Shown: positions 6,830 to 14,565 of the stretch, in pieces
Layout: each line of letters begins with the position of its first letter
Numbering within the stretch: the first letter of the stretch is position 1
NCBI GenBank assembly: GCA_900769965.1
Contig: CAAGIQ010000237.1
Span: 1-24,623 of the forward strand
DNA length: 24,623 nucleotides
Direction of reading: 5' to 3'
Source: Bacilli bacterium
GTDB taxonomy: Bacteria; Bacillota_I; Bacilli_A; RFN20; CAG-288
The notes under the pieces: generated by a model
Told to the model about the DNA's origin: nothing
Database searches by the model: none
The model's input: the letters and a program-made list of their open reading frames with translations, nothing else
Translations under genes and position numbers: made by a program

Positions 6830-7279
6830 TTACTTGATGTGAGTTTTTTCGTATTCTTCGATCATGTCGACTCTTAACTTATGTCTTCCGTATTCGAAAG
6901 AAGCGTTTAAGAATATATCTATTCTTCTTATGACATCTTCATCGGACATGAATTTAGCTCCGAAAGCGATCATGTTAGCGTTGTTGTGTTCAACCATGAG
7001 GTGGCTTACTTCGTCACAATAGCCGATTCCACATCTGATACCTAGAACCTTGTTAGCTGCCATCGATATTCCTTCACCGCTCGAGCAGATGAGAATACCT
7101 TTCTCAGCTTCGCCATGCTTAATCTTTCTTGCTGCGCTCAATCCGAATTCTGGATAGTTACACGAAGAAGATGAATATGTTCCGCAATCTATTACTTCAT
7201 AACCTTTTTTGATGAGGTGATCGATTACTTTTTGTTTCTGTAAGAAACCGCCGTGATCTGAACCTATAGCTATTTTCAT
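6830..7279 (-). CDS. rpiB: Ribose-5-phosphate isomerase B (RpiB/LacAB family)
   Basis: Interconverts ribose 5-phosphate and ribulose 5-phosphate in the non-oxidative pentose phosphate pathway. It starts MKIAIGSDHGGF (Asp8, His9), carries the catalytic cysteine in ICSSGEGISMAANK (Cys65), and His98 in EHNNANMI; these match the positions of the RpiB active site. The 149 residues are standard. The ATG at 7277-7279 was chosen over a GTG three codons earlier because AAGGAG stands eight bases before it. It overlaps the tsaC stop by ATGA, indicating translational coupling. LacA/LacB galactose-6-phosphate isomerases share the fold, but no lactose genes are near and single-copy context favours RpiB. 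Confidence 0.93.
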   Translation of the reverse strand: MKIAIGSDHGGFLQKQKVIDHLIKKGYEVIDCGTYSSSSCNYPEFGLSAARKIKHGEAEKGILICSSGEGISMAANKVLGIRCGIGYCDEVSHLMVEHNNANMIAFGAKFMSDEDVIRRIDIFLNASFEYGRHKLRVDMIEEYEKTHIK

Positions 7280-7893
7280 TTTGTACACTCCTTATAATAT
7301 TCTTTTATTGTTTCAAAACTTATGTCACCTTGTCTAATTAGTCTTATATCATCTTTAGATATGTCGACGATGGTTGAAGGTAATCCTTTAGAACAGATAT
7401 CATCCACTATATAAGGTATCTCACCTTTAAAGACTTCATAGACATCTTTAGAATTATCTAAAGGAGGGCAAGATGACTTATTAGCAGAAGGAACTAGAAG
7501 AGGAACTCCTACTCTAGTAATAAACTCTCTTAACTTCTTATCTCCGCTAATTCTTACTCCTAAGGTATCTAATCCTAGGGTTACATGTTTAGGGAGATTT
7601 TCTTTTGGTCTAACTAAGAAAGTTACTGGACCAGGTGAGAAATGCTTAAATAGCTTAAGTTGCGCTTTGTTTAAATAAGCGTAATCGAGAATGTTGAAGT
7701 TATCTCCTCCCATGAGGGTAAACGGTTTTAAAGGAGGTCTTTTTTTAACCTCTACTAACTTATCAAAGGCTTTAGAAGAATCGTATCTAACTCCTAAACC
7801 ATAGACGGTTTCAGTAGGGAAAGCGATAACTTCAGATCTATTTAAGGCTTCAAGAAGTCTAACATCATCAAAACTTACAAATAAAGTATCCAT
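7276..7893 (-). CDS. tsaC: L-threonylcarbamoyladenylate synthase (short TsaC/YrdC type)
   Basis: Makes threonylcarbamoyl-AMP from threonine, bicarbonate and ATP, the first step of the universal t6A37 tRNA modification. The YrdC fold is visible from FPTETVYGLG (25-34), KKRPPLKPF (50-58, nucleotide and substrate contacts) and VPSANKS (134-140). At 205 residues it lacks the C-terminal Sua5 domain, so it is the short TsaC form. SD GAGG six bases before the ATG. It ends in TGA, overlapping rpiB; the same tsaC-rpiB neighbourhood exists in B. subtilis (ywlC-ywlF), a sign of conserved synteny. Transcribed divergently from the DUF4011-like gene. Confidence 0.93.
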   Translation of the reverse strand: MDTLFVSFDDVRLLEALNRSEVIAFPTETVYGLGVRYDSSKAFDKLVEVKKRPPLKPFTLMGGDNFNILDYAYLNKAQLKLFKHFSPGPVTFLVRPKENLPKHVTLGLDTLGVRISGDKKLREFITRVGVPLLVPSANKSSCPPLDNSKDVYEVFKGEIPYIVDDICSKGLPSTIVDISKDDIRLIRQGDISFETIKEYYKECTK

Positions 7894-7908
7894 AATTTAC
7901 CTCAAGTT

Positions 7909-7917
7909 ATTTTACCA
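7909..7917 (-). promoter_or_regulatory. Possible extended -10 for tsaC-rpiB
   Basis: On the minus strand TGGTAAAAT (TGn plus TAAAAT), 16 bases ahead of the tsaC start. The nearest -35-like TTGTTA (7936-7941) is 21 bases away, so the call is weak. Confidence 0.3.
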
Positions 7918-7936
7918 CGTTTATATAGTTATGCTT

Positions 7937-7954
7937 AACAATTTCTTAATTGTT
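7937..7954. promoter_or_regulatory. Inverted repeat in the tsaC / DUF4011-like divergent promoter region
   Basis: AACAATT-TCTT-AATTGTT, seven-base perfect arms with a four-base centre, covering the -35 of the rightward promoter. A regulator bound here would block it; no regulator gene is adjacent. Confidence 0.4.
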
Positions 7955-7974
7955 TTCACTTAATGTGATAGAAT
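7946..7974 (+). promoter_or_regulatory. Promoter of the DUF4011-like gene
   Basis: TTAATT (7946-7951), 17-base spacer, TAGAAT (7969-7974) with TGA before it (extended -10). Confidence 0.5.
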
Positions 7975-7991
7975 TAAATCACGGAGTTATT

Positions 7992-10900
7992 ATGCTTAAA
8001 AAAGAAGCTTTCGAAAGATTTAATAAAGAAATAAGTAGTTCATCAGTTCTTAACGTCAACCTCGAAGATGAAAGAAGACTCGAATTGGTATCGCCTTCTC
8101 TAGATACATTTTTTACCTTGCTTTTTAGAGGTAAAAGAATAAGATTTGAAACTGTATTCGAGAATGATTACGTGTCTTCGATTGATGATTCCTATATTAA
8201 AGTGAAAGATGAGAGAATCTTGAGAAAAAACAAATACACGAAATCGGAAATTGAAAAATACATATATGATTTTAAAGAGAATGAAGTTACCTCGACTTCG
8301 CTCCCGATATATCAAGATGTCATATTAGAAAAACTTTCAAAAAAGGAGTATATCTTCCTCGCCTATGGAAATGTCTACTACAAGAGAGTTAAAGAAAACA
8401 CGATATCGATCTCTCCTTCGATATTCTTTAAGTGTCATCTAGTTAAAGTTAATAACGAATTCTACATCGAATTAATCGATTCAACTCCGTATTTCAACAA
8501 GTCGTTAAATAAGATTCTAAAAGATGAATACGGATTAGATATGTCTTTTAATGAGGAAAGTTTTGACATCAGAGAGTTTTCCTTCTTTGTCGAGAAGAAC
8601 ATTAGACACCTATATTTTGCTATCGATGAATCGATGTATCTAGGTGATTACAACATCATCGAAGAGAATAGAAGAGCCTATCTAGCAGTTAACGAAAGAG
8701 AATTAGAGTTTAAAAACAATTACCGTTCAATCGATGAGACGATAGTCGATGATAAGATTCTTCCTATCTACATCGGAAATTATCCTCAATACGTCATCGA
8801 TGCCTTTAACGAAATCAACAAGAATCCAGTTTCGAAGATAGCGTTCGATTCTAAGTTATCGGGTTCTTTTATCGAACATCTTATCGATGAATATATATTA
8901 AGCGGGAAGAACATCCTTTTTGTTACTAAGGACAAGAAGAGAACGGAAGAGATTAAAAAGTCTCTGTTTAAAAAGTTCTACGATATGTTTATTCCATATA
9001 GAGATATCGCTAAACCTAACGTTGCTCTTTTTACTCTTCTTGAAGCTTTAGATAGGAAAAACGGCTATCAATTAGATTCTGAAAGAACGTTAAAATCTAT
9101 GGAGTTAAAAGAGCTTATAAACGAAAAGAACTCCTTAGATGTCTCATTAAAGAGCATTTCTACTCTTATTAAGGAAACAAAAGAAGAAACTTTTGAAAAC
9201 TACTATTCAAACTATCAGAAATCTAACAAAATCTACAACTTTGAAACCTTTACTTCCTATAAGGAAGACATGTATGAGGACGATGAAAAGTTCCTGTCGT
9301 TTTTAAGATCTAACGAGTTCTTCTTAAATAACTCATTTGTAAATCATCCATTTTACGGATTAAACAGCGAAGTTGAATACGATGATTACGAATCGATTCA
9401 CAAGTTTTTATTATCCTTTATCGAAGATATCGAAAGATTTGAAAAAGCTATCGATGATTCGAGAATTAAGATTTCTAACTGGTCCGATTTCAATTCGATT
9501 AGAGATTTTGATGAAGCGAACACCCACTTCGAAATCTTTGAAGATTACAACGGGTTTGATACTAAGCTATTCGATGTAGATTTCTCGCAAGCTATAAGAG
9601 ACTCGTTAACTAAGTTAAAAGAATGTTATCGAAAAGAAGCGAGTATCAAATTAGCTATCAACGTATCTACCGATGAAGCTATATGGGATTATAACTTCAG
9701 AGAGCTTTTAGAATCGTTAAAAGGCAAGAGCGAAAAGAAGATTAAGAAAGATATTCGTAAACTTCTTAAGTTAAATACTAAGACTAATTACGAATCTCTT
9801 ATAATCCTTCTAGATAAGTTTGAAGAGAACAAGGATGAGATTAACGCCTTAGTTCCGATGTTAGAAACTTATTTTGGTTCGTTAAGTTACAGTCTAGATG
9901 GCATATCCTTTGTTGAAGATGCTATCGCCTTTATCGATTCATATTCACGTCACCGCATCCTCTATTCGAAGCTTAACTTCGATAATGAGTTTACAAAACT
10001 CATCTTCTCTGATAAGAAATATCTCGAAGAATATAAGTCTATTTACTATCCAGAACTTACACGTCTAAGAGATGTTTTCGAGAAGAATCTAGATACTTAC
10101 CGCACCTATTTTAACGAGGACAAATTCGATTATACTCAAGCGTCATTTAAAGACATCAAAGAGAGGTTACAAGCTCGAATCGACGCTAGCAAGGAGAAAT
10201 ACGATGAATATCTTAACTTCTCCAAGCTTTCAGATAACGCTTCACCTCTACTTCGAAGCGCTTTGATCGAAGAAGAGGAAAACGAAGCCTCCTTAAAACT
10301 ATTCGAAGCTAATTTTAGAACTTCTCTTTATCAGTTCTTGCTTAAAAACGCTATGGATGTGAGCTCGGGAGTTAACTTAGTCGAAGAACAAAACGAAGTA
10401 ACGTTTAAACTTTATAACTTCCTTAAAAAGGAAGGTGACCTATATAGGGTTAACGTCAACGATGAATTCGACGCTATTAGAAAGAAACTAATAATTAACG
10501 ACTCATTTAATAGATCCATCAAGGAGTTGAAGTGTCGATATCACGTTACTAAGCTTCTTTCAACTAAGAAAGCTCTAGTTAATTCAAGCTCGCTTTTCTA
10601 TCACCTTTATCCATTAGAAATCAAAGATATAAACTCCATAGATTTCTTAGAGGATACCGTATTTGATCTAGTCATTATAGACATCGATGAAATAAGCGAA
10701 ATAGATCTCTTCTATCTCTTGAATAGAGGTAAGAGAATATTATTTATTAATTCTAAGAAATACGACTCATATCTTTCTAATGTCAAAGAGATCAAGTTCG
10801 ATCTCAGCAAGGATCTATATGTCAATTCTGTCTCTTCTTTGATAACTAGTGTAAAGAAGAACTTAAAGAAGAACGATATCGAACTCGAGTTTGACAAGGT

Positions 10901-11534
10901 TATCGATGAAGGAGTTACTATTCCTTTCTACTTCGAATACCAAAATGATAAATTTGCTCTTAGATTTGAAGAGGAAGGTTATTCTTCTAGCGAAGTAAGT
11001 AACTACTATTTCCCAAAAGACCTCTTCTTAACTTATGGAATTAAGATTGTTACTCTCTACCTCATCCCGTATATCGTCTACGATGAATTAAGTATTTTGT
11101 CTCTATATAACGATGTAAGAAAGAAGATGAAAGAGGAAGCTGAACAGTCTAACCCTCTTAACTTATTAGGATATGAGGAGCAGAGAAAGATTAAATACTT
11201 CCAGATGTTAGATAGCATCGACAATTCGTTTAAACGTTACGAAACTATCGACGATCAACCTTCATCTTTAGAAGAGGGTATGTTTAAGTCGTCTTCTCTA
11301 GAGGAAAGACCAGTTTCAAATATCTCGGTTTTCGATGTAGCGAACGGAATAATAACTTATCTAACTAATTTTACCTTCCTTTCGAAGGATACTTTGATCG
11401 AACACATGTCTAAAGTTATCGGTACCACTCCTTTAGATATCGACTTTAGATTGCTTTTTGCGCGAGCGACAAATCTCTTAGTAGAGAAGAATATAATTAA
11501 AGTTAACGGATCACGTTATTTCTTAGTTAGGTAG
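7992..11534 (+). CDS. DUF4011-type helicase-like protein with degenerate ATPase and nuclease motifs
   Basis: A 1180-residue protein whose order of segments follows the DUF4011 / SF1 helicase / Vsr-like nuclease / DUF3320 proteins. Residues about 104-185 follow the DUF4011 pattern (EYIFLAYGNVYY, then a strand and NKSLNKILKDEYGLDMS); 204-220 match its MY-D block. Residues 259-355 align with the helicase P-loop region, including the preceding Gln266 and following GKNILFVTKDKKRTEEI, but the GPPGTGKS loop itself is replaced by IAFDSKLSGS (283-292). SSSLFYHLYP (865-874) and FDLVIIDIDE (891-900) follow the PLSV and Walker B blocks; the GDxxQL motif III is lost (FINSKK). Residues about 958-1035 resemble the Vsr-like domain with FEEEG (992-996) for the usual ECDG, and the last 68 residues resemble DUF3320. 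Start at ATG 7992 (CGGAG eight bases before). Family match by eye; loss of ATPase activity is inference. Confidence 0.6.
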   Translation: MLKKEAFERFNKEISSSSVLNVNLEDERRLELVSPSLDTFFTLLFRGKRIRFETVFENDYVSSIDDSYIKVKDERILRKNKYTKSEIEKYIYDFKENEVTSTSLPIYQDVILEKLSKKEYIFLAYGNVYYKRVKENTISISPSIFFKCHLVKVNNEFYIELIDSTPYFNKSLNKILKDEYGLDMSFNEESFDIREFSFFVEKNIRHLYFAIDESMYLGDYNIIEENRRAYLAVNERELEFKNNYRSIDETIVDDKILPIYIGNYPQYVIDAFNEINKNPVSKIAFDSKLSGSFIEHLIDEYILSGKNILFVTKDKKRTEEIKKSLFKKFYDMFIPYRDIAKPNVALFTLLEALDRKNGYQLDSERTLKSMELKELINEKNSLDVSLKSISTLIKETKEETFENYYSNYQKSNKIYNFETFTSYKEDMYEDDEKFLSFLRSNEFFLNNSFVNHPFYGLNSEVEYDDYESIHKFLLSFIEDIERFEKAIDDSRIKISNWSDFNSIRDFDEANTHFEIFEDYNGFDTKLFDVDFSQAIRDSLTKLKECYRKEASIKLAINVSTDEAIWDYNFRELLESLKGKSEKKIKKDIRKLLKLNTKTNYESLIILLDKFEENKDEINALVPMLETYFGSLSYSLDGISFVEDAIAFIDSYSRHRILYSKLNFDNEFTKLIFSDKKYLEEYKSIYYPELTRLRDVFEKNLDTYRTYFNEDKFDYTQASFKDIKERLQARIDASKEKYDEYLNFSKLSDNASPLLRSALIEEEENEASLKLFEANFRTSLYQFLLKNAMDVSSGVNLVEEQNEVTFKLYNFLKKEGDLYRVNVNDEFDAIRKKLIINDSFNRSIKELKCRYHVTKLLSTKKALVNSSSLFYHLYPLEIKDINSIDFLEDTVFDLVIIDIDEISEIDLFYLLNRGKRILFINSKKYDSYLSNVKEIKFDLSKDLYVNSVSSLITSVKKNLKKNDIELEFDKVIDEGVTIPFYFEYQNDKFALRFEEEGYSSSEVSNYYFPKDLFLTYGIKIVTLYLIPYIVYDELSILSLYNDVRKKMKEEAEQSNPLNLLGYEEQRKIKYFQMLDSIDNSFKRYETIDDQPSSLEEGMFKSSSLEERPVSNISVFDVANGIITYLTNFTFLSKDTLIEHMSKVIGTTPLDIDFRLLFARATNLLVEKNIIKVNGSRYFLVR

Positions 11535-11535
11535 T

Positions 11536-11567
11536 AAAAAAGGGATAGAAATCTATCCCGATTTTTT
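11536..11567. terminator. Bidirectional terminator between DUF4011-like gene and TM2 gene
   Basis: GGGATAG (11542-11548), AAAT loop, CTATCCC (11553-11559). Six T follow on the plus strand, and six A precede the stem so that the minus strand also ends in a T-run. It overlaps the TM2 stop codon. Confidence 0.88.
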
Positions 11568-11814
11568 ATTTACGATCTCTTTTAGCCTCGATTTGAGCTA
11601 AGTAGTCACGTGGGTCGAATTCATAACGTTTTAAGATGAACATTATTATATCGACGATGTTCCAGATTTCTCCGATAAAGATGATGTTAGCAAGGAATTT
11701 AACTAAGGCAACTTTCCAGCCTTTTTTAAAGCCGTTAACATATAATTTATCGATACCGAACCATCCGAGGAAAACTAAGATCAACGCTAATTTCCAATTC
11801 ATTTTTTCTTCCAT
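11566..11814 (-). CDS. TM2-domain membrane protein
   Basis: Small inner-membrane protein of 82 residues with two hydrophobic helices (about 8-25 and 34-62) joined by the glycine/aromatic turn GWFGIDKLYVNGFKKGW, which is the TM2-domain pattern (G-x-x-G-x-x-x-x-Y). The TM2 family has no established biochemical role. The ATG at 11812-11814 was selected because AAGAGG lies seven bases ahead; an upstream ATG in frame has no SD and lies beyond the promoter. It ends in a basic tail. Divergent from the DUF3137-lemA pair with overlapping promoters, which may link their expression. Confidence 0.85.
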   Translation of the reverse strand: MEEKMNWKLALILVFLGWFGIDKLYVNGFKKGWKVALVKFLANIIFIGEIWNIVDIIMFILKRYEFDPRDYLAQIEAKRDRK

Positions 11815-11836
11815 ATTCTTACCTCTTTTCTTAATA

Positions 11837-11865
11837 ATTATAAGTGCTAGAATATTAATTAACAA
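11837..11865 (-). promoter_or_regulatory. Promoter of the TM2 gene
   Basis: On the minus strand TTGTTA (11860-11865), exactly 17 bases, then consensus TATAAT (11837-11842). Best sigma-A-type match in the window. Confidence 0.75.
11845..11853 (+). promoter_or_regulatory. Extended -10 promoter for DUF3137-lemA
   Basis: TGCTAGAAT (TGn plus TAGAAT), 28 bases before the DUF3137 start and lying inside the spacer of the opposite-strand TM2 promoter. No good -35. Confidence 0.45.
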
Positions 11866-11881
11866 GGTAAAAGAGGTTTAT

Positions 11882-12841
11882 ATGGAAAAAGCAGATTTAA
11901 GCAATGCCGTCGAAATGATCGATGAAGTGTTAGAAAATTCTTCTAATGGGATAGATGAAGTTAAAAAAGCAGTAGGCGATGTTAAAGAAGATCGTTTAAA
12001 AAAGATGAAGATTCTTTACATAGTTGGAGCTGTTCTTTTCGCTTTGTCACTTCTTGGATTAATAATAGGATTAGAATTCTTCATAATCTTTTTTGTCATC
12101 TCCGTTATCATATGTATCATTACCTATTCAGCAATCTCCGTTTCAATATCTAAAAAGTTCAAAAGCAGAGTTGTTAATGAAGTTGTTAAATACACTTTTG
12201 GAGAAGAGGCGACCTATAATCCAATTAGAGGTTATGAAGAGAGCGATGTTAAAAGTTTAAATCTAGTTAATACTGGTAACGTATATAAATCTAGCGATTT
12301 GATCTTAGGTGAGTATAAAGGAGTTAAGTTTTCTTGCTCTAATGTCTTAACTGGTCAAGAAACTTATGATAGCTCAACAAAAACTACCGATACAGATATC
12401 TACTTTCAAGGTATCATCGCTAGTTACGAGTTTAATAAGTCTTTGGAAGGTGTAGTAGAAATTAGAGAAGATGAAGCTGGTTTTGGTAATTCCTTACTCC
12501 TTTCAAAACGCAACAGAGTCGAATTTGAAGATATCGAATTTAACAAGCAATTTAACGTTTATGCCTCCGATGAATTAAAAGCGTTTTACATTGTAACTCC
12601 TAAATTTATCGAAGCTTTTAAAGAGATAAAACGACGCATCCCTGGTTCCTTGATATTCATGGTTAGAAATGATAAATTATTCATAGTTATCAGTGGGGCT
12701 AAGAACGATTTCGAATTCGATATGAAAGATGCAAAAGCTAGTGAAAACGAAGTAATTAAATCGTTGATAAAAGAGTTGATTCCGTTTAAATGGTTTGTAG
12801 ATATATTGAATTTAGATGATAGATTCGTTTCTAATAGATAA
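11882..12841 (+). CDS. DUF3137 family membrane protein
   Basis: A 319-residue protein of unknown biochemical function. Residues 1-41 are a charged, probably helical cytoplasmic segment; two transmembrane helices follow (about 43-62 and 66-88); the rest is a soluble domain with the DUF3137 signature, a stretch reading VEFEDIEFNKQFNVYASDELKAF broken here as VEFEDIEFNKQF then NVYASDELKAF, followed by a VTPKFIEAF block. Family members usually neighbour lemA, as here (24 bases downstream), so the two probably act together at the membrane. Start set at ATG 11882, with AAGAGG seven bases ahead; the frame is open much further upstream but only through the antisense of the TM2 gene. Moderately confident in family, no claim on function. 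Confidence 0.8.
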   Translation: MEKADLSNAVEMIDEVLENSSNGIDEVKKAVGDVKEDRLKKMKILYIVGAVLFALSLLGLIIGLEFFIIFFVISVIICIITYSAISVSISKKFKSRVVNEVVKYTFGEEATYNPIRGYEESDVKSLNLVNTGNVYKSSDLILGEYKGVKFSCSNVLTGQETYDSSTKTTDTDIYFQGIIASYEFNKSLEGVVEIREDEAGFGNSLLLSKRNRVEFEDIEFNKQFNVYASDELKAFYIVTPKFIEAFKEIKRRIPGSLIFMVRNDKLFIVISGAKNDFEFDMKDAKASENEVIKSLIKELIPFKWFVDILNLDDRFVSNR

Positions 12842-12865
12842 CTTAAATGAAAGGAGATGAATAAT

Positions 12866-13435
12866 ATGATAGGTATTATTATTGGTGTAGTAGTTGGCGT
12901 AGTAGTCATTTTAGGCATATGCGTTCTAGCGTGGTGGATTTCTACTCATAACGACTTCAAACGTTCTTTAGTTAAGATCGAAGAAGCTAAATCTAGTATC
13001 GATATAGCTTTGAACAAGAGATATGACACTCTTACAAAGATGTTAGATATCACTAAAGGCTATGCTAAACACGAAAAGGAAACCTTGATCGAAGTTACGA
13101 AGATGAGAACAGGTGTTCCTCAAAATGCTAACATGGAACAACTTCAAGAAGTTTCAAATAACCTTCAAGCTTTGGCTAAGCAATTAGATGTCGTCGTCGA
13201 AAGATATCCAGAATTAAAAGCAGATACTTCCTTTGTTGAACTTCAAAGAGCTTCCCGCGATGTTGAAGAGAATTTACAAGCTGCTAGAAGAATGTACAAC
13301 TCTAACGTTTCTTACTACAATCAAAAACGTGAAGTTTTCCCAAGTTCTATAGTCGCTAATCACTATCGCCTTGAAAAGGCTTTGTTCTTCGAAGTTGAAG
13401 AGATTAAGCGCTCCGACGTTAAAATGGATTTCTAA
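12866..13435 (+). CDS. lemA: LemA family protein
   Basis: Membrane-anchored helical-bundle protein, 189 residues. A single hydrophobic N-terminal segment (about residues 2-25, ending CVLAWWIS) is followed by long amphipathic helices with the LemA pattern: ALNKRYDTLTKMLDITKGYAKHE in two pieces (ALNKRYDTLTKMLD, KGYAKHE), then the ANMEQLQEVSNNL helix, and the signature RRMYNSNVSYYNQKREVFPS given here as RRMYNSNV and YYNQKREVFPSS. Function of LemA is not established in bacteria. ATG at 12866 chosen over 12857 because AAGGAG (12851-12856) directly abuts the earlier ATG but is nine bases from the later one. Second gene of a unit with DUF3137, closed by a strong terminator. Confidence 0.93.
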   Translation: MIGIIIGVVVGVVVILGICVLAWWISTHNDFKRSLVKIEEAKSSIDIALNKRYDTLTKMLDITKGYAKHEKETLIEVTKMRTGVPQNANMEQLQEVSNNLQALAKQLDVVVERYPELKADTSFVELQRASRDVEENLQAARRMYNSNVSYYNQKREVFPSSIVANHYRLEKALFFEVEEIKRSDVKMDF

Positions 13436-13479
13436 AGGGGATGTTTAGAAGCCTAAAATAGGTTTCCATCCTCTTTTTT
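13436..13479 (+). terminator. Strong two-tier terminator after lemA
   Basis: Outer stem AGGGGATG (13436-13443) with CATCCTCT (13467-13474), inner stem GAAGCCTA with TAGGTTTC around an AAA loop, then TTTTTT. Begins on the base after the lemA stop. Confidence 0.92.
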
Positions 13480-13506
13480 AAGTTCCTACTAAATATATAA
13501 TAAAAA

Positions 13507-13515
13507 TGTTATACT
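13507..13515 (+). promoter_or_regulatory. Extended -10 promoter for DUF2804-uppP
   Basis: TGTTATACT (TGn plus TATACT), 21 bases before the DUF2804 ATG; no clear -35. Confidence 0.45.
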
Positions 13516-13536
13516 CTTTTTAGAGAGGGTTTGTTT

Positions 13537-14559
13537 ATGGCTCAACACGTTCTAGAAAAAGGAAAGCTTTTAGATACTTATGGCGAATTAGATGAGGCGG
13601 GATACGCCAAAAGTCTAGTTAAAGAATATTCGCGTAAAGATATAAAAGGGATGAAAACCCGTACAAAAGAATGGGACTATTACTATATAGGAAACTCTAG
13701 ATATGGAGTGGCCTTAACTGTAGCGGATAACTCCTACATGTCTTTAGCAAGCGTTTCTATATTAGATTTTGAAAAGAAGAGTTATATAACTAAAAGCTAT
13801 ATGGGATTTTTCTCCTTTGGAAAAATCAACCTTCCTCCTTCTTCGGAAAATGGAGATGTCGTATTTAAATCTAAGAAGTTCTCGATGAGATTCCTTAATT
13901 CTAACGGCGAACGTCATCTAATCTGTAAGATGAAGAACTTAAAAGATGATAAAACTTTTGAATGTAATATCTCGCTTCAACTTACTAACGAAGATTCGAT
14001 GGTAATCGCCACTCCGTTTAAGAAAAGAAAACATTTCTATTACAACCAGAAAATCAATTTGTTAAAAGCTTTAGGTTCGTTTTCTTTCGATGGCAAAACC
14101 TATCCTTTAGATGATGCTTATGGCGTTCTCGACTGGGGTCGAGGAGTATGGACATATAAAAACACATGGTATTGGTCATCTTTAAGCGGTGTTTGTAATT
14201 CTCGAAGAGTTGGATTTAATCTCGGTTATGGTTTTGGAGATACTTCACAAGCTTCGGAAAACATGCTTTTTGTCGATGATGTCGCTTATAAATTAGACGA
14301 TGTTACTTTCTACATTCCAAAAGATGAAAAAGGGAATGATGACTTTATGAAAGAGTGGAAAATCGAATCGAAAGATAAGAGAATAAATTTAATATTTACT
14401 CCTCTTCTCGATAGAAAAGATGATACTAATGTAATAATATTGCGTTCGAATCAACACCAAGTATTCGGCAAGTTTAACGGATATATTCTTAACGGCGAAG
14501 ACAAGGTCGAATTTATCGACATGGTCGGTTTTGCTGAAAAAGTATTTAATAAATGGTAG
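13537..14559 (+). CDS. DUF2804 domain-containing protein
   Basis: A 340-residue soluble protein with no signal peptide or membrane helix. It carries the DUF2804 core: FYYNQKINLL around residues 167-176 and VLDWGRGVWTYKNTWYWSS (197-215), rich in tryptophan and tyrosine. The family has a beta-rich, lipocalin-like look with no assigned activity that I can name. ATG at 13537 chosen because AGGG (13526-13529) is seven bases away; an in-frame TTG two codons earlier would be too close. Only six bases separate it from uppP, so they share a transcript; whether this implies a role in envelope lipid handling is open. Confidence 0.82.
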   Translation: MAQHVLEKGKLLDTYGELDEAGYAKSLVKEYSRKDIKGMKTRTKEWDYYYIGNSRYGVALTVADNSYMSLASVSILDFEKKSYITKSYMGFFSFGKINLPPSSENGDVVFKSKKFSMRFLNSNGERHLICKMKNLKDDKTFECNISLQLTNEDSMVIATPFKKRKHFYYNQKINLLKALGSFSFDGKTYPLDDAYGVLDWGRGVWTYKNTWYWSSLSGVCNSRRVGFNLGYGFGDTSQASENMLFVDDVAYKLDDVTFYIPKDEKGNDDFMKEWKIESKDKRINLIFTPLLDRKDDTNVIILRSNQHQVFGKFNGYILNGEDKVEFIDMVGFAEKVFNKW

Positions 14560-14565
14560 GTATAT

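Noticed and set aside
7276..7278. Mycoplasma-type code with TGA as tryptophan
   Set aside because: tsaC and prmC both end at TGA at the expected family length, and tryptophans in conserved motifs are TGG.
9714..9740. GKS triplet in the helicase-like protein (residues 578-580) as a surviving P-loop
   Set aside because: It lies in a lysine-rich helix about 290 residues after the expected position, with no glycine-rich loop or preceding strand.
11636..11881. N-terminal extension of the DUF3137 protein over the antisense of the TM2 gene
   Set aside because: It overlaps a better-supported gene on the other strand and both promoters; the ATG at 11882 has its own SD.
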